The translations under genes were made by a program, and so were the position numbers. A model generated the notes under the pieces. That model made no database searches. It saw nothing but the letters and a program-made list of their open reading frames with translations, and was not told the DNA's origin. Positions 7,913 through 17,042 of a stretch of 64,000 nucleotides of DNA are shown here, piece by piece. The stretch comes from Arthrobacter sp. PAMC 25486 (GTDB lineage: Bacteria > Actinomycetota > Actinomycetes > Actinomycetales > Micrococcaceae): positions 2,254,439 to 2,318,438 of the forward strand of contig NZ_CP007595.1 in the NCBI RefSeq assembly GCF_000785535.1, in the 5' to 3' direction. Each line of letters begins with the position of its first letter. Position 1 is the first letter of the stretch.

Positions 7913-8581
7913 TCAGTTGCTGAAACTGCCCCGCAAAATCTTGGGGAAGCGGGCGTAAAAGTGTCCGGACAGCGTCAACTCGCCGGCCGCTTCGAGGGCC
8001 TGCAGCGTCTGGACGTCCTCCACTGTGGGGTTGCTGAAGAATTTGCCCACCGTGATGCCATGGGCCGGCACATGCTCCACACTGATGGCGTCCCCCGCCT
8101 GCGCCTTGCCGTGTTCGAGCACCCTAAGATACGTGCCCACCAGGCCCGCCTGTGTGAACCGCTTGACCCACTGCGGCTCGGCCATGCGCTCGGCAAACGT
8201 GGCGCAGGGAACCCGCGGCGAGGTGACCTCCAGCAAGGCTGAGCCAAGGCGCCACCGCGTGCCGATCACGGCGCGCGTGGTCGGCACACCCTGGGTGCGC
8301 AGATTCTCGCCAAACAGCCCTGCCGGGATGGGGCGGCCCAGCTCGGCGCTCCAGTAGTCGGCGTCCTCCTGCGAATAGGCGTAGATAGCCTGGTCCGGCC
8401 CGCCGTGGTGTTCCGTATCGCCCACGGCATCGCCGAAGACACCAAAGCGCTTCAGCTTAACCGGACCATCGGCAGGGCGCTTGTCAATGCCCGTCACACC
8501 AAAGCCGGTCTTGGTGGTGATCAGCTGGTGGACCCGGCAGATGGCCAGGACCGTGCCGGGATGTGCTGTCGCGTCATTCAT
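7913..8581 (-). CDS. MOSC domain-containing protein (YiiM-like)
   Basis: A 222-aa protein of the MOSC family, C-terminal domain relatives of molybdenum cofactor sulfurase. YiiM-type members reduce N-hydroxylated compounds using a molybdenum cofactor bound through a conserved Cys. Here EHHGGPDQAIYAYS (near residue 58), FGENLRTQG (near 90), TSPRVPCATFAERM (near 120, with the candidate cofactor-binding Cys) and DAISVEHVP (near 165) are the family landmarks. Length fits the YiiM subgroup. The ATG at 8581 has no strong ribosome-binding site. No cofactor biosynthesis genes are nearby. Confidence 0.9.
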   Translation of the reverse strand: MNDATAHPGTVLAICRVHQLITTKTGFGVTGIDKRPADGPVKLKRFGVFGDAVGDTEHHGGPDQAIYAYSQEDADYWSAELGRPIPAGLFGENLRTQGVPTTRAVIGTRWRLGSALLEVTSPRVPCATFAERMAEPQWVKRFTQAGLVGTYLRVLEHGKAQAGDAISVEHVPAHGITVGKFFSNPTVEDVQTLQALEAAGELTLSGHFYARFPKILRGSFSN

Positions 8582-8681
8582 GGCTTAACACTAAGCCAAG
8601 ACACCTCGCTGGCAGGAGTGCCGCCGTCGCGCTTGGAAATATGCCGGCGCACTGACCCAACGTGCGCTGAACTCGTGCCGA

Positions 8682-8712
8682 GTGTGCCGCATAACAGTGT
8701 TGTGCGGCACAC
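8682..8712 (-). terminator. Palindrome behind the DHA2 transporter gene
   Basis: GTGTGCCGCATAACA pairs with TGTTGTGCGGCACAC with one mismatch. Outer bases CTCGT/ACGAG extend the stem. No T tract is seen, so it may be a factor-dependent terminator or a repeat element. Confidence 0.4.
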
Positions 8713-8744
8713 TGACGACGAGTCCAGCGCAGATCAGGACAGAC

Positions 8745-8828
8745 GGCGGAGGCGACGGGCCCGGCGGAGGCGACGGGCCCGGCGGAGTCGGGACCCGGCG
8801 GAGTCGGGACCCGGCGGAGTCGGGACCC
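8745..8828. repeat. GC-rich minisatellite (2 x 18 bp, 3 x 16 bp)
   Basis: Two copies of GGCGGAGGCGACGGGCCC (8745-8780) are followed directly by three copies of GGCGGAGTCGGGACCC (8781-8828). The units share the GGCGGAG start. The array ends 13 bp past the transporter stop codon. Confidence 0.9.
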
Positions 8829-8841
8829 GGCGTCGTCAATC

Positions 8842-10311
8842 TCAGGCGTCAACCAGGTCCACGGCGGCGTCCTCAGCCACATCGGATTCGGAGGCCCAGC
8901 GTGGCAGGAACGACGCCGCAATGGCAGCCAGGACCATGCCGCCGGCCATGATCCACATGGTGGAGGTGAAGCCGTCGATGAACACGGCCGACTGGCTGGT
9001 TCCGGCGCTGCCCTCGAGCGCGTCGAAGAAGATGGTGCCGATGATGGCAACACCCAGTGCCCCTGCGAGCTGGCTGGTGGTGTTGAACAGGCCCGAGGCG
9101 CTGCCGGCAAACTTCGTCGGGACTTCGGAGAGCACGAAGATGCCCACGGGTGCCACGACCATGCCGAACCCGGCTCCACTCAGGGCCAGGCCTGCGATCA
9201 GGTGCCACGGGGTGACCGTGCCACCCACGGCCTGAACGGTGAAGATCAAGACAACGAAGCCCCCGGCGATGACGAGCGGACCAAGCTGCAGCACCACGCG
9301 GCCGATCTTGCGCGCCAGGATGGCCGCCGAAATTCCGGCCAGCACCGGGACCATGATGGAGAACGGGATCATGGTGAGCCCGGCCTTCAGGATGGGGTAT
9401 TCCAGGCCCAGCTGCAGGAACAGGGTCTGGATCAGGAAGAAGCCGTTCATGGGGATGAAGAACAGGAACATCATGGCGATGCCGGCGGCAAACGGGCGGC
9501 TCTTGAACAGGGACACGGCAACGAGGGGCTCGCCCCCGCGCTTTTCCTCGCGGTGCTGCAGCAGCACAAAGCCCACCAACACCAGAACGCCGAACACCAT
9601 CGACAGGTACGTCCACAGCGGCCAGCCTTCCTCGCGGCCCATGGTCAGCGGGTACAGGATGGCGAGCATGCCCACGGCCAGAATCACGACGCCGGACAGG
9701 TCAAGCTTGTGCCGCACAGGCGCCTTTGATTCGGGCACGAACTTGACGGCACAAATCACGGCGAAGATGCCGACGGGGATGTTGACGAAGAAGATGGTGC
9801 GCCAGCCCCAGCCAAAGAGGTTGGCGTCGGTCAGGATGGCGCCGACGATGGGGCCGGACACGGCGGCAACGCCCGCCAGCGCGGAGAATCCGGCCATGGC
9901 GCCGGCCCGTTCGGACGGCTTGTACATGACCTGCAGGCTGGAAAGGACCTGCGGGATCATGGCGGCGGAGGCCAAGCCCTGCAGCGCACGGGAGGCGATG
10001 AGCATCTCCGGATTCATCGCCGCACCGCACAACACGGAGGCCACGGTGAACGCCACCAGGCCAATGATGAACACCTTCTTGCGTCCGTAAATGTCGCCCA
10101 GGCGCGAGCCGGTGATCAGGCCGACGGCCAGGGCCAGCGTGTAGGAGGCCACCATCCACTGCAGTTCGGCATTTTGGGCGCCGAGGGCACGCTCAATGTC
10201 GGGCAGGGCCACGTTGACGATCGTGGCATCCAGCAGTTCCATGAACGAGGCCATGAACAGGGAGATCAAGGCTATGGCGCGTGCCTTGCCAATGGGCGGA
10301 GCAGAATTCAT
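8842..10311 (-). CDS. MFS multidrug exporter, DHA2 (EmrB/QacA) family
   Basis: A 489-aa proton-driven drug efflux protein of the 14-TM DHA2 family. Motif C-like and motif D1 (LLDATIVNVALPDIERALG, near residues 27-45) mark the family, and GSRLGDIYGRKKVF near 75 is motif A in the loop between helices 2 and 3. The ATG at 10311 is chosen over the longer frame because AAAGGA lies 7 bp upstream and the extension is basic and lacks conservation. It follows a PadR regulator on the same strand with 112 bp between, so the pair is probably a regulator-controlled exporter operon. The substrate is unknown. Confidence 0.92.
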   Translation of the reverse strand: MNSAPPIGKARAIALISLFMASFMELLDATIVNVALPDIERALGAQNAELQWMVASYTLALAVGLITGSRLGDIYGRKKVFIIGLVAFTVASVLCGAAMNPEMLIASRALQGLASAAMIPQVLSSLQVMYKPSERAGAMAGFSALAGVAAVSGPIVGAILTDANLFGWGWRTIFFVNIPVGIFAVICAVKFVPESKAPVRHKLDLSGVVILAVGMLAILYPLTMGREEGWPLWTYLSMVFGVLVLVGFVLLQHREEKRGGEPLVAVSLFKSRPFAAGIAMMFLFFIPMNGFFLIQTLFLQLGLEYPILKAGLTMIPFSIMVPVLAGISAAILARKIGRVVLQLGPLVIAGGFVVLIFTVQAVGGTVTPWHLIAGLALSGAGFGMVVAPVGIFVLSEVPTKFAGSASGLFNTTSQLAGALGVAIIGTIFFDALEGSAGTSQSAVFIDGFTSTMWIMAGGMVLAAIAASFLPRWASESDVAEDAAVDLVDA

Positions 10312-10423
10312 GCAGGTTCCTTTAATGTTGTGGCGCAAAGTTTCTTGGGGTGCGGCTCGCAGCCGCGGCTCACGCTTGAGATTCACGGCGGCGGCCCAGG
10401 CGGCGGACCGCTGGCCAGGAGCG

Positions 10424-11026
10424 TTAGGGGTGCGGTTCGTTGGCCTGGGCCAGTTCGGCCAGGGAGTCCCGGCTCCAGGTCATGGTGCCGGAGCCCAACC
10501 CGGCCAGGACGTCGTCCAGGAATTCCAGTTCCGTGGTGCGCGTCCGGACAATGAGCTCCGCATCCAGCAGGACCACGCGGGGCAGGAACCCCGCAACGGA
10601 TGCCATTTCCGCCTGCAACTGGGCCACCTCCGCCGCCACGGCGGTCCGGCGCGTGTGCAGCAGCCCGGCAAGTTCGCCGGGTTCAAGGACCGGGGCATGC
10701 GCCAACGCCGCATGGAATTCCGGGAAGCCCCGCTTCGGCACGGACAGCATGTTGGTGAGCCAGCTGTGGGCGGTGTCGCGTCCGGCGTCGGAAATTTCAT
10801 AGACGGAACGTTCGGGCCGGGAGCCGTCCCGTTCAACCTCGGCCACGCGGATCAGCCCGTCGCGGGTGAGCCGCTCTATGGTGCTGTAGAGGCTGGCACG
10901 CTGGCTGACGTTGACCACCTTGTCCTGGCCGCGCAGGGTGATGAGCTGCTGCATGCGGTAGGGGTGCATGGGCATTTCCATCAGCAAGGCGAGCACGGCA
11001 AGAGCCAGCGGGGACCGTTTTGTCAT
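10424..11026 (-). CDS. PadR family transcriptional regulator
   Basis: A 200-aa regulator. Residues 1-80 are the PadR winged helix (SPLALAVLALLMEMPMHPYRMQQLI, shown as separate blocks SPLALAVLALL and MHPYRMQQ, then RASLYSTIERLTRDGLI), and residues 100-190 form the Vir-type coiled-coil dimerisation region. PadR proteins are usually repressors of a neighbouring efflux gene released by a phenolic or drug ligand, which fits the DHA2 exporter immediately downstream. The ATG at 11026 is chosen because MTKRSPLAL starts the conserved domain; no ribosome-binding site precedes it, so translation may be leaderless. Confidence 0.9.
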   Translation of the reverse strand: MTKRSPLALAVLALLMEMPMHPYRMQQLITLRGQDKVVNVSQRASLYSTIERLTRDGLIRVAEVERDGSRPERSVYEISDAGRDTAHSWLTNMLSVPKRGFPEFHAALAHAPVLEPGELAGLLHTRRTAVAAEVAQLQAEMASVAGFLPRVVLLDAELIVRTRTTELEFLDDVLAGLGSGTMTWSRDSLAELAQANEPHP

Positions 11027-11095
11027 AGTCACAATCGTACTAATGACTTTATGACCAGGTAAGGCCAAATGAAGGGAATGCTCCTGTGGCGTCCG

Positions 11096-11770
11096 TCACG
11101 CCGCGAAGCGGTAGCCCATGCCCGCCTCCGTGAGCAGGTGCACGGGCGCAGCCGGATCCTTCTCCAGCTTCCGCCGCAACTGGGCCATGTACACGCGCAG
11201 GTAGTGGGTTTCCTTGGCGTAGGCGGGCCCCCACACTTCCGTCAGGATCTGCTGCTGGCTGACCAGCCGCCCCGGGTTGCGCACCAGCAGCTCCAGCACG
11301 CTCCATTCGGTGGGCGTCAGCCGCACGGCCTCGCCGCCTCGCAGCACCTGTTTATTGGCTAGGTCCACCGTAAATTCGGCGGTCTGCACGAGCGGCTCGG
11401 CAGCTTGCGGCCCGGCACGCCGCGTCGCCGCCCGCAGCCTGGCCAGCAGTTCGTCGAGCCCGAACGGCTTCGTGACGTAGTCGTCGGCACCGGCGTCGAG
11501 GGCCTCCACCTTGTCGTGCGAGCCGTGCCTGGCCGAGAGCACGATGATCGGCACCTCGGTCCAGCCCCTCAGTCCCGCGATGACATCGAGGCCATCCATG
11601 TCGGGCAGGCCAAGGTCAAGCACGACGACGTCGATCGCCTGTGTTTGTGCGGCGGCCAGCGCCGTGGTTCCGTTGGGGGCCGGCACCACCGTGTAACCGT
11701 GTGCGTGCAGGTTGATCTGCAGGGCCCGCAGGATCTGGGGTTCGTCGTCGACGATCAGGACGGTGGTCAT
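11096..11770 (-). CDS. kdpE: Kdp operon response regulator KdpE
   Basis: A 224-aa OmpR-class response regulator. The receiver domain begins TVLIVDDEPQILRAL, has the phosphoacceptor Asp in VVLDLGLPDMDG (near 54), Thr/Ser in IIVLSARH and Lys in DDYVTKPF; the winged-helix output domain covers about 125-222 (LTPTEWSVLELLVRNPGRL, THYLRVYMAQLRRKLE). It activates kdpFABC on phosphorylation by KdpD. Its ATG overlaps the kdpD stop (ATGA at 11767-11770), a translational coupling. This is the last gene of a six-gene minus-strand operon. Confidence 0.96.
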   Translation of the reverse strand: MTTVLIVDDEPQILRALQINLHAHGYTVVPAPNGTTALAAAQTQAIDVVVLDLGLPDMDGLDVIAGLRGWTEVPIIVLSARHGSHDKVEALDAGADDYVTKPFGLDELLARLRAATRRAGPQAAEPLVQTAEFTVDLANKQVLRGGEAVRLTPTEWSVLELLVRNPGRLVSQQQILTEVWGPAYAKETHYLRVYMAQLRRKLEKDPAAPVHLLTEAGMGYRFAA

Positions 11771-14304
11771 GGCAGGGTTCTCACTATTCCGGTGGAGAGC
11801 GGCATGCGGATGGTCATGGTCAGCCCGCCGCCGGGTGTTTGTTCGGCTTCCAGGACGCCGCCCATGATTTCGGTGAATCCTTTGGCAACAGCCAGCCCCA
11901 AGCCCACACCGGAGCCGCCGTGCGGGCCGTAAGAGACGTCGTCGAGCCTTTGAAAGGGGCGGAACATGGCCATGACTTCCGCGGCCGGGACACCCCTGCC
12001 GTGGTCGATCACGCGCAGTTCGCTGGCGGGGCGGCCGTTGATGGTGGCGCTGCCGCTGCCGCCCACGGAGCCAACCACCAGGATGTCCGAATCGGGGGCG
12101 TATTTGACGGCGTTCTCCACAATGTTGGCGATGACCCGTTCCAGCAGGCCGGGGTCGGCCTCGATGGGCGGCATGTTGGGCGGCAGCTCGCGGCGCACCC
12201 TCTCGGAGGGGACGCCGTGCAGGGCGCCGGGCAGCACCTCCTGCCACGTCACCGGGCCCGCCACGGGGCGCACCATTTGGGCGCTGAGCCGGGACATGTC
12301 CAGCAGGTTTCCCACCAGCGCATCCATGCGGTCCGAATAGTGCTCAATGGTGGCCAGCAGCTCCGCCTCGTCCTCCGGGCTGAAGGTCACCTCGGTCTGG
12401 CGCAGGCTGCTGACCGCCAGTTTGATGCCGGCCAGGGGTGTGCGCAGGTCATGGGAAACGGCACGCAACACCGAGGTCCTGATGTTGTTGTCCTGGCTCA
12501 GCTGCACGTTCTCGCGCTGTGTTTCACTCAACGCCTCGCGTTGCTCAAGGGCCAGCAGGTGGGCGCCGAAGGCACTGAGCAGCCGCCTGTCGCGGGCCGG
12601 CAGGATCCGCCCGGACAGCCCCAGTACCCAATGGTCTGAGACTTCCTCCACTGTGTCAGCTGCAGCAGGGTTTTGTGGGGGCTCCTCCCCCACTGACGCA
12701 GCCAGGTGCCATGTTCCTGGAGGCGCCGCCGTGGCGAACAGGGCCACCGAGCGCATGCCAAAATGGTCCCGCACCTGTTCCAGAAACACCTGGACCGTGT
12801 CCTGGGAGGCGAGGATGCCGCGGGCCAGTTCACTGAGGGTGGCAGCCTCGGCGCCTGCCTGCACAGCTTCCCGCGAGCGCCTTGCCGACTGGTCCACGGC
12901 GAGCGCCACGGCAACGGCGACCACAAGGAACACCAGCAGGGCCAACAGGTTTTCGGGGTCGTTGATGGTCAAATTGCCCACGGGTGGGGCGGAGAAGTAG
13001 TTCAGCAGCAGGCTTCCCCACACGGCTGCCAGGATGGCCGGCCACAGCCCGCCAACCAGGGCAACCCCGATGGCGGCGGCGAGCTGGATGACCATGGTGG
13101 TTTGCAGGCTCAACGGCCCTGTGCCCAGCTGCACCAGCACAGGGAGCACCACGGCCAGCGCGAATCCTGCCACAACACGTTTCCGGTTCAGTTCCCCCCG
13201 GTTGCGCACGACTCCCCCGGCAGCGCTATGCGGGTGCGGCACCATGTGCACATCCATGTCGCCGGCGTCGCGCACCACCCGCGCCCCCACCCCGGCCCCC
13301 AGCAAGAATCCCAGGCGCGGTTTCCGGCGTGAGGAACCGATGACGATTTGCGTGGCGCCGGCGTTGCGGGCAAAGTCCAGCAGCGCCCGTGCGGGGTCTT
13401 CCCCGCCCACCGAGTGGTAGCTGCCACCCAGGTCAGTGACGAGTTGGCGTTGTCCTTCAAGGGCCGACGGCGCGTCCCCGGAGACGCCGTCGGACCGCGG
13501 CACGTGCACGGCCAGCAGCTCCCCGCCGCTGACCCGGCTGAGGATCCGGGCTGCCCGGCGCAACAGCACCTCTCCTTCGGCCCCTCCGGAGAGCCCCACC
13601 ACCACGCGTTCCCGGGTGGGCCAGTTCTCGGCGATGCCGTGGCTGTGCCGGTAGGCGGCCACCCCTTCTTCGACCCGGTCGGCCAGCCACAGCAGTGCCA
13701 GCTCCCGCAGTGCCGTGAGGTTTCCCAACCGGAAGTAATTGGCCAGGGCGGCGTCCACCTTGTCTGCCGCGTACACGTGTCCCGTACTCAGGCGCTGGCG
13801 CAGCAGTTCCGGCGGGATGTCCACGAGCTCAATTTGTTCGGCCCTGCGCACCACGTCGTCCGGGATGGTTTCCTGTTGGCGGACCCCCGTAATTGATTCC
13901 ACCACATCCCTGAGGGAGGCCAGGTGCTGGACGTTGACGGTGGAGTACACGTCGATGCCGGCGGCGAGCAGTTCCTCCACATCCTGCCACCGCTTGGCAT
14001 TGCCTGCCCCGGGAATGTTGGAGTGGGCGTACTCGTCAACCAGGGCCAACGCGGGCCGGCGGGCGAGCAATGCGGCAACGTCCAGCTCCTGAAAGTCGGA
14101 GCCGCGGTAGCTGAGGTGTTGGGTGGGAACGCTCTCGAGACCGGCCAGTTGGGCGCGGGTTTGCGCCCGGCCATGGTCGAGGATGACCCCGGCCACCACA
14201 TCAACACCTGCCGCGGCTTGGGCATGGCCTTCCTCCAGCATGGAGTAGGTCTTGCCCACACCGGGTGCTGAGCCCAGGAAGATCCGCAGGATGCCGCGCG
14301 TCAT
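11767..14304 (-). CDS. kdpD: Osmosensitive K+ channel sensor histidine kinase KdpD
   Basis: An 845-aa membrane sensor kinase that responds to potassium limitation or turgor. The N-terminal KdpD domain starts ILRIFLGSAPGVGKTYSML, including the Walker A GxxGxGKT, followed by a universal-stress-protein-like domain (about 230-370; VVGLSGGAEGEVLLRRA). Four membrane helices of the DUF4118 type span about 380-480. The kinase core has VSHDLRTPLAGIKLAVSS (phosphoacceptor His) near 620, NIVENAVKYAPDS (N box) and DHGRGVP (G1). Length is near the E. coli value of 894. It sits 3 bp behind kdpC and overlaps kdpE by 4 bp. Confidence 0.97.
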   Translation of the reverse strand: MTRGILRIFLGSAPGVGKTYSMLEEGHAQAAAGVDVVAGVILDHGRAQTRAQLAGLESVPTQHLSYRGSDFQELDVAALLARRPALALVDEYAHSNIPGAGNAKRWQDVEELLAAGIDVYSTVNVQHLASLRDVVESITGVRQQETIPDDVVRRAEQIELVDIPPELLRQRLSTGHVYAADKVDAALANYFRLGNLTALRELALLWLADRVEEGVAAYRHSHGIAENWPTRERVVVGLSGGAEGEVLLRRAARILSRVSGGELLAVHVPRSDGVSGDAPSALEGQRQLVTDLGGSYHSVGGEDPARALLDFARNAGATQIVIGSSRRKPRLGFLLGAGVGARVVRDAGDMDVHMVPHPHSAAGGVVRNRGELNRKRVVAGFALAVVLPVLVQLGTGPLSLQTTMVIQLAAAIGVALVGGLWPAILAAVWGSLLLNYFSAPPVGNLTINDPENLLALLVFLVVAVAVALAVDQSARRSREAVQAGAEAATLSELARGILASQDTVQVFLEQVRDHFGMRSVALFATAAPPGTWHLAASVGEEPPQNPAAADTVEEVSDHWVLGLSGRILPARDRRLLSAFGAHLLALEQREALSETQRENVQLSQDNNIRTSVLRAVSHDLRTPLAGIKLAVSSLRQTEVTFSPEDEAELLATIEHYSDRMDALVGNLLDMSRLSAQMVRPVAGPVTWQEVLPGALHGVPSERVRRELPPNMPPIEADPGLLERVIANIVENAVKYAPDSDILVVGSVGGSGSATINGRPASELRVIDHGRGVPAAEVMAMFRPFQRLDDVSYGPHGGSGVGLGLAVAKGFTEIMGGVLEAEQTPGGGLTMTIRMPLSTGIVRTLP

Positions 14305-14307
14305 AGT

Positions 14308-14904
14308 TTATTCTCGCAGGCCTGTGGCAGTTTTTTGCACGGCGGCCAGGGCAGCGTTCAAGGTGGTGGTGTTCACTGACGGCTGGCCCAGAAACGCATT
14401 CACCCCGGTGCTGGTGTTTTGTGCGATCAGCTCCCGCACGGCTGCTTCGCCGACCCCGTTGGCCGCCGCCACCCGCGGCACTTGCAGGGCTGCGTACTCT
14501 GGCGATATATCCGGGTCCAGTCCTGAGCCGCTCGCCGTGACTGCGTCGATGGGCACGGCGTCCGGGGCAACCTTCTCCCTTGCCACCACCTCTGCCCGGT
14601 TGGTGGCAATGGCCTCCACCAGCGCGGGCTGGTTGGGTCCCAGATTGGAGGCCGACGACGACGCCGGGTCCCAGCCCACCGCCGAGGGCCGCGGGTAAAA
14701 GAACTTCTCCCCCGTGACCGGCTGGGCCAGCAGTGAGGAACCCGCAGCCTTGCCACCCACCGTCAGAATGGAGCCGTTGGCTTGGGCGGGGGCAATCAGC
14801 TGCCCGGCCCCGAAAACCAACACGGGGTAGGCCAGGCCCAGCAACAGGGTGGCGCAGAGAAGGAACCGCAAGGCTGTGAAGAGTTGGCGTCCATAGGCGT
14901 TCAT
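14308..14904 (-). CDS. kdpC: K+-transporting ATPase subunit KdpC
   Basis: A 198-aa single-pass membrane subunit that stabilises the KdpFABC complex and helps ATP binding by KdpB. One N-terminal transmembrane helix (LRFLLCATLLLGLAYPVLVF, residues 12-31) is followed by an extracytoplasmic domain with GSSLLAQPVTGEKFFYPRPS (near 55) and DAVTASGSGLDPDIS (near 117), both typical KdpC motifs. It starts 2 bp after the kdpB stop, indicating tight coupling within the operon. Confidence 0.97.
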   Translation of the reverse strand: MNAYGRQLFTALRFLLCATLLLGLAYPVLVFGAGQLIAPAQANGSILTVGGKAAGSSLLAQPVTGEKFFYPRPSAVGWDPASSSASNLGPNQPALVEAIATNRAEVVAREKVAPDAVPIDAVTASGSGLDPDISPEYAALQVPRVAAANGVGEAAVRELIAQNTSTGVNAFLGQPSVNTTTLNAALAAVQKTATGLRE

Positions 14905-14906
14905 AA

Positions 14907-17042
14907 TTATTGACCAATCGTGGGGATGAGGGAGACCAGCAGGTCGATGAGCTTGATGCCAATGAACGGGACAATGACGCCGCCCAGGCCAAAGATGAGC
15001 AGGTTTCGGGACAGGGCCTTGGCCGCCGAGACTGCCCTGTATTTCACCCCGCGCAGCGCCAGCGGAACCAGCGCCACGATGACCAGTGCGTTGAAGATGA
15101 CGGCCGAGAGGATGGCGCTCTCGGGTGAGGACAGCCCCATGATGTTCAGCAGGCCCAGCCCGGGGAACGTGGCGGCAAACAACGCCGGCACAATGGCAAA
15201 GTACTTGGCCACGTCGTTCGCCACCGAAAAAGTGGTCAGCGAACCGCGTGTGATCAGCAATTGCTTGCCAATGCCCACAATGTCAATGAGCTTGGTGGGG
15301 TCCGAATCCAGGTCCACCATGTTGGCCGCTTCCTTGGCCGCACTGGTGCCCGAATTCATGGCCACACCCACATCCGCCGCAGCCAGCGCCGGGGCATCGT
15401 TGGTGCCGTCCCCCGTCATGGCCACCAACCGCCCCGCCTCCTGCTCGGCCTTGATGACGGCCAGCTTGTCCTCCGGGGTGGCCTCGGCAACAAAGTCATC
15501 CACCCCGGCCTCCGCGGCAATGGCAGCGGCCGTGACCTTGTTATCACCGGTGATCATGATGGTCTTGATGCCCATCGCCCGCAGTTCGGCGAACCGTTCC
15601 TTCATGCCGGGCTTGACCACATCCGCCAAATGGATGACGCCCAAAACCTGCGCGCGCCCGCCGTCGTACGTGGCCACCAACAGAGGGGTGCCACCGGTTC
15701 CCGAGATTTTCAACACCGCCTCGTCAAGTTCCTGCGGCAGGACTCCGCCGCGTTCCTTCGCATAATGTTCGACGGCGGACGCGGCCCCCTTGCGCACCTC
15801 CAGAACCGCTTGGGTTGGGTTGGCAGGATGCCCCACGGGCAGGTTGAGCCCGCTCATCCGGGTCACGGCGCTGAACTCGATCACATCGACGTCCGTGGTG
15901 AGCGTTGCTGTGGCATCCGGAGCTGCCCCATCCCCATCGCCCTCGGCCAGCTCCACTGCCAGCTCCACGATCGAGCGGCCCTCGGGTGTTTCGTCTGCCA
16001 GCGAGGATAAGCGTGCCGTCTCGATGAGCAGTTGCTGGTTTACGCCGTCGGCCGCGAGGAAGGCAACCGCGCGGCGATTGCCGTAGGTGATGGTGCCTGT
16101 CTTATCCAGCAGCAGGGTGGTGATGTCGCCGGCGGTTTCCACGGCCCGGCCGGAGGTGGCCAGGACGTTGCGTTGAATGAGCCGGTCCATGCCGGCGATG
16201 CCGATGGCCGGCACCAGCGCGCCGATGGTGGTGGGGATCAGGCAGACCAGCAGTGCCACCAGCACCACGGGGGTGGGCAGGGCGCTGGCGAAGTTCGCCA
16301 TGGGTGCCAGTGTCATGACGGCGACCACGAACACGATGGTCAGCGAGGCCAGCAGCACGTTCAACGCGATTTCATTGGGCGTCTTTTGCCGGGTGGCGCC
16401 TTCCACCAGGGAGATCATCCTGTCCAGGAACGTCTTGCCGCTGGCGGCCGTGATGCGGATGGTGATCCTGTCCGAGAGCACCATGGTGCCGCCCGTGACG
16501 GAGCTTCTGTCCCCACCGGATTCACGGATGACGGGGGCAGATTCGCCGGTGATGGCGGATTCGTCCACGCTGGCCAGGCCCTCGATGACGTCGCCGTCAC
16601 TGGGGATCAGGTCCCCCGCCTCACAGATGACAATGTCACCCACCTCGAGGTCGGTGCCGGGGACGAGCTCCTCTTCGTACTCTTCGTGTCCGTTGCCGTC
16701 GTGAGCCCCGCTTGACTGGCCGGCTGGCACCAAGGTGCGGGTCCGGCGTCGAGCCATGACTGAGGTGCGGGCGGCGCGAAGGCTGTCAGCTTGGGCCTTG
16801 CCACGTCCCTCGGCAATGGCCTCGGACAGATTGCCAAACAGCACCGTCAACCAAAGCCACACGGTGACGATGATGGAAAATACGGCCGACTCGGAGCCAA
16901 TGGCCAGTTGCTGGACGCTCACGGCGGTGCAGACAATGGAGCCGATCAGCACGGTGAACATGACTGGCGAGTGGATCATTTGGCGGGGATCGAGCTTGCG
17001 GAAGGCCAGGGGCAGAGCCGCGAGCGTGTTGTTCAGGTTCAT
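14907..17042 (-). CDS. kdpB: K+-transporting P-type ATPase subunit KdpB
   Basis: The 711-aa catalytic subunit of the high-affinity potassium pump. The P-type motif [15 protein letters not shown] (phosphorylated Asp, near 315) and the hinge [13 protein letters not shown] (near 530) are intact, as is the actuator-domain loop [12 protein letters not shown] (TGES, near 165). Seven membrane segments fit the family. A Gly/His/Glu-rich insert near residues 105-125 ([15 protein letters not shown]) in the first cytosolic loop is longer than in the E. coli protein. Start codon overlaps the kdpA stop by 4 bp. Confidence 0.98.
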   Translation of the reverse strand: MNLNNTLAALPLAFRKLDPRQMIHSPVMFTVLIGSIVCTAVSVQQLAIGSESAVFSIIVTVWLWLTVLFGNLSEAIAEGRGKAQADSLRAARTSVMARRRTRTLVPAGQSSGAHDGNGHEEYEEELVPGTDLEVGDIVICEAGDLIPSDGDVIEGLASVDESAITGESAPVIRESGGDRSSVTGGTMVLSDRITIRITAASGKTFLDRMISLVEGATRQKTPNEIALNVLLASLTIVFVVAVMTLAPMANFASALPTPVVLVALLVCLIPTTIGALVPAIGIAGMDRLIQRNVLATSGRAVETAGDITTLLLDKTGTITYGNRRAVAFLAADGVNQQLLIETARLSSLADETPEGRSIVELAVELAEGDGDGAAPDATATLTTDVDVIEFSAVTRMSGLNLPVGHPANPTQAVLEVRKGAASAVEHYAKERGGVLPQELDEAVLKISGTGGTPLLVATYDGGRAQVLGVIHLADVVKPGMKERFAELRAMGIKTIMITGDNKVTAAAIAAEAGVDDFVAEATPEDKLAVIKAEQEAGRLVAMTGDGTNDAPALAAADVGVAMNSGTSAAKEAANMVDLDSDPTKLIDIVGIGKQLLITRGSLTTFSVANDVAKYFAIVPALFAATFPGLGLLNIMGLSSPESAILSAVIFNALVIVALVPLALRGVKYRAVSAAKALSRNLLIFGLGGVIVPFIGIKLIDLLVSLIPTIGQ

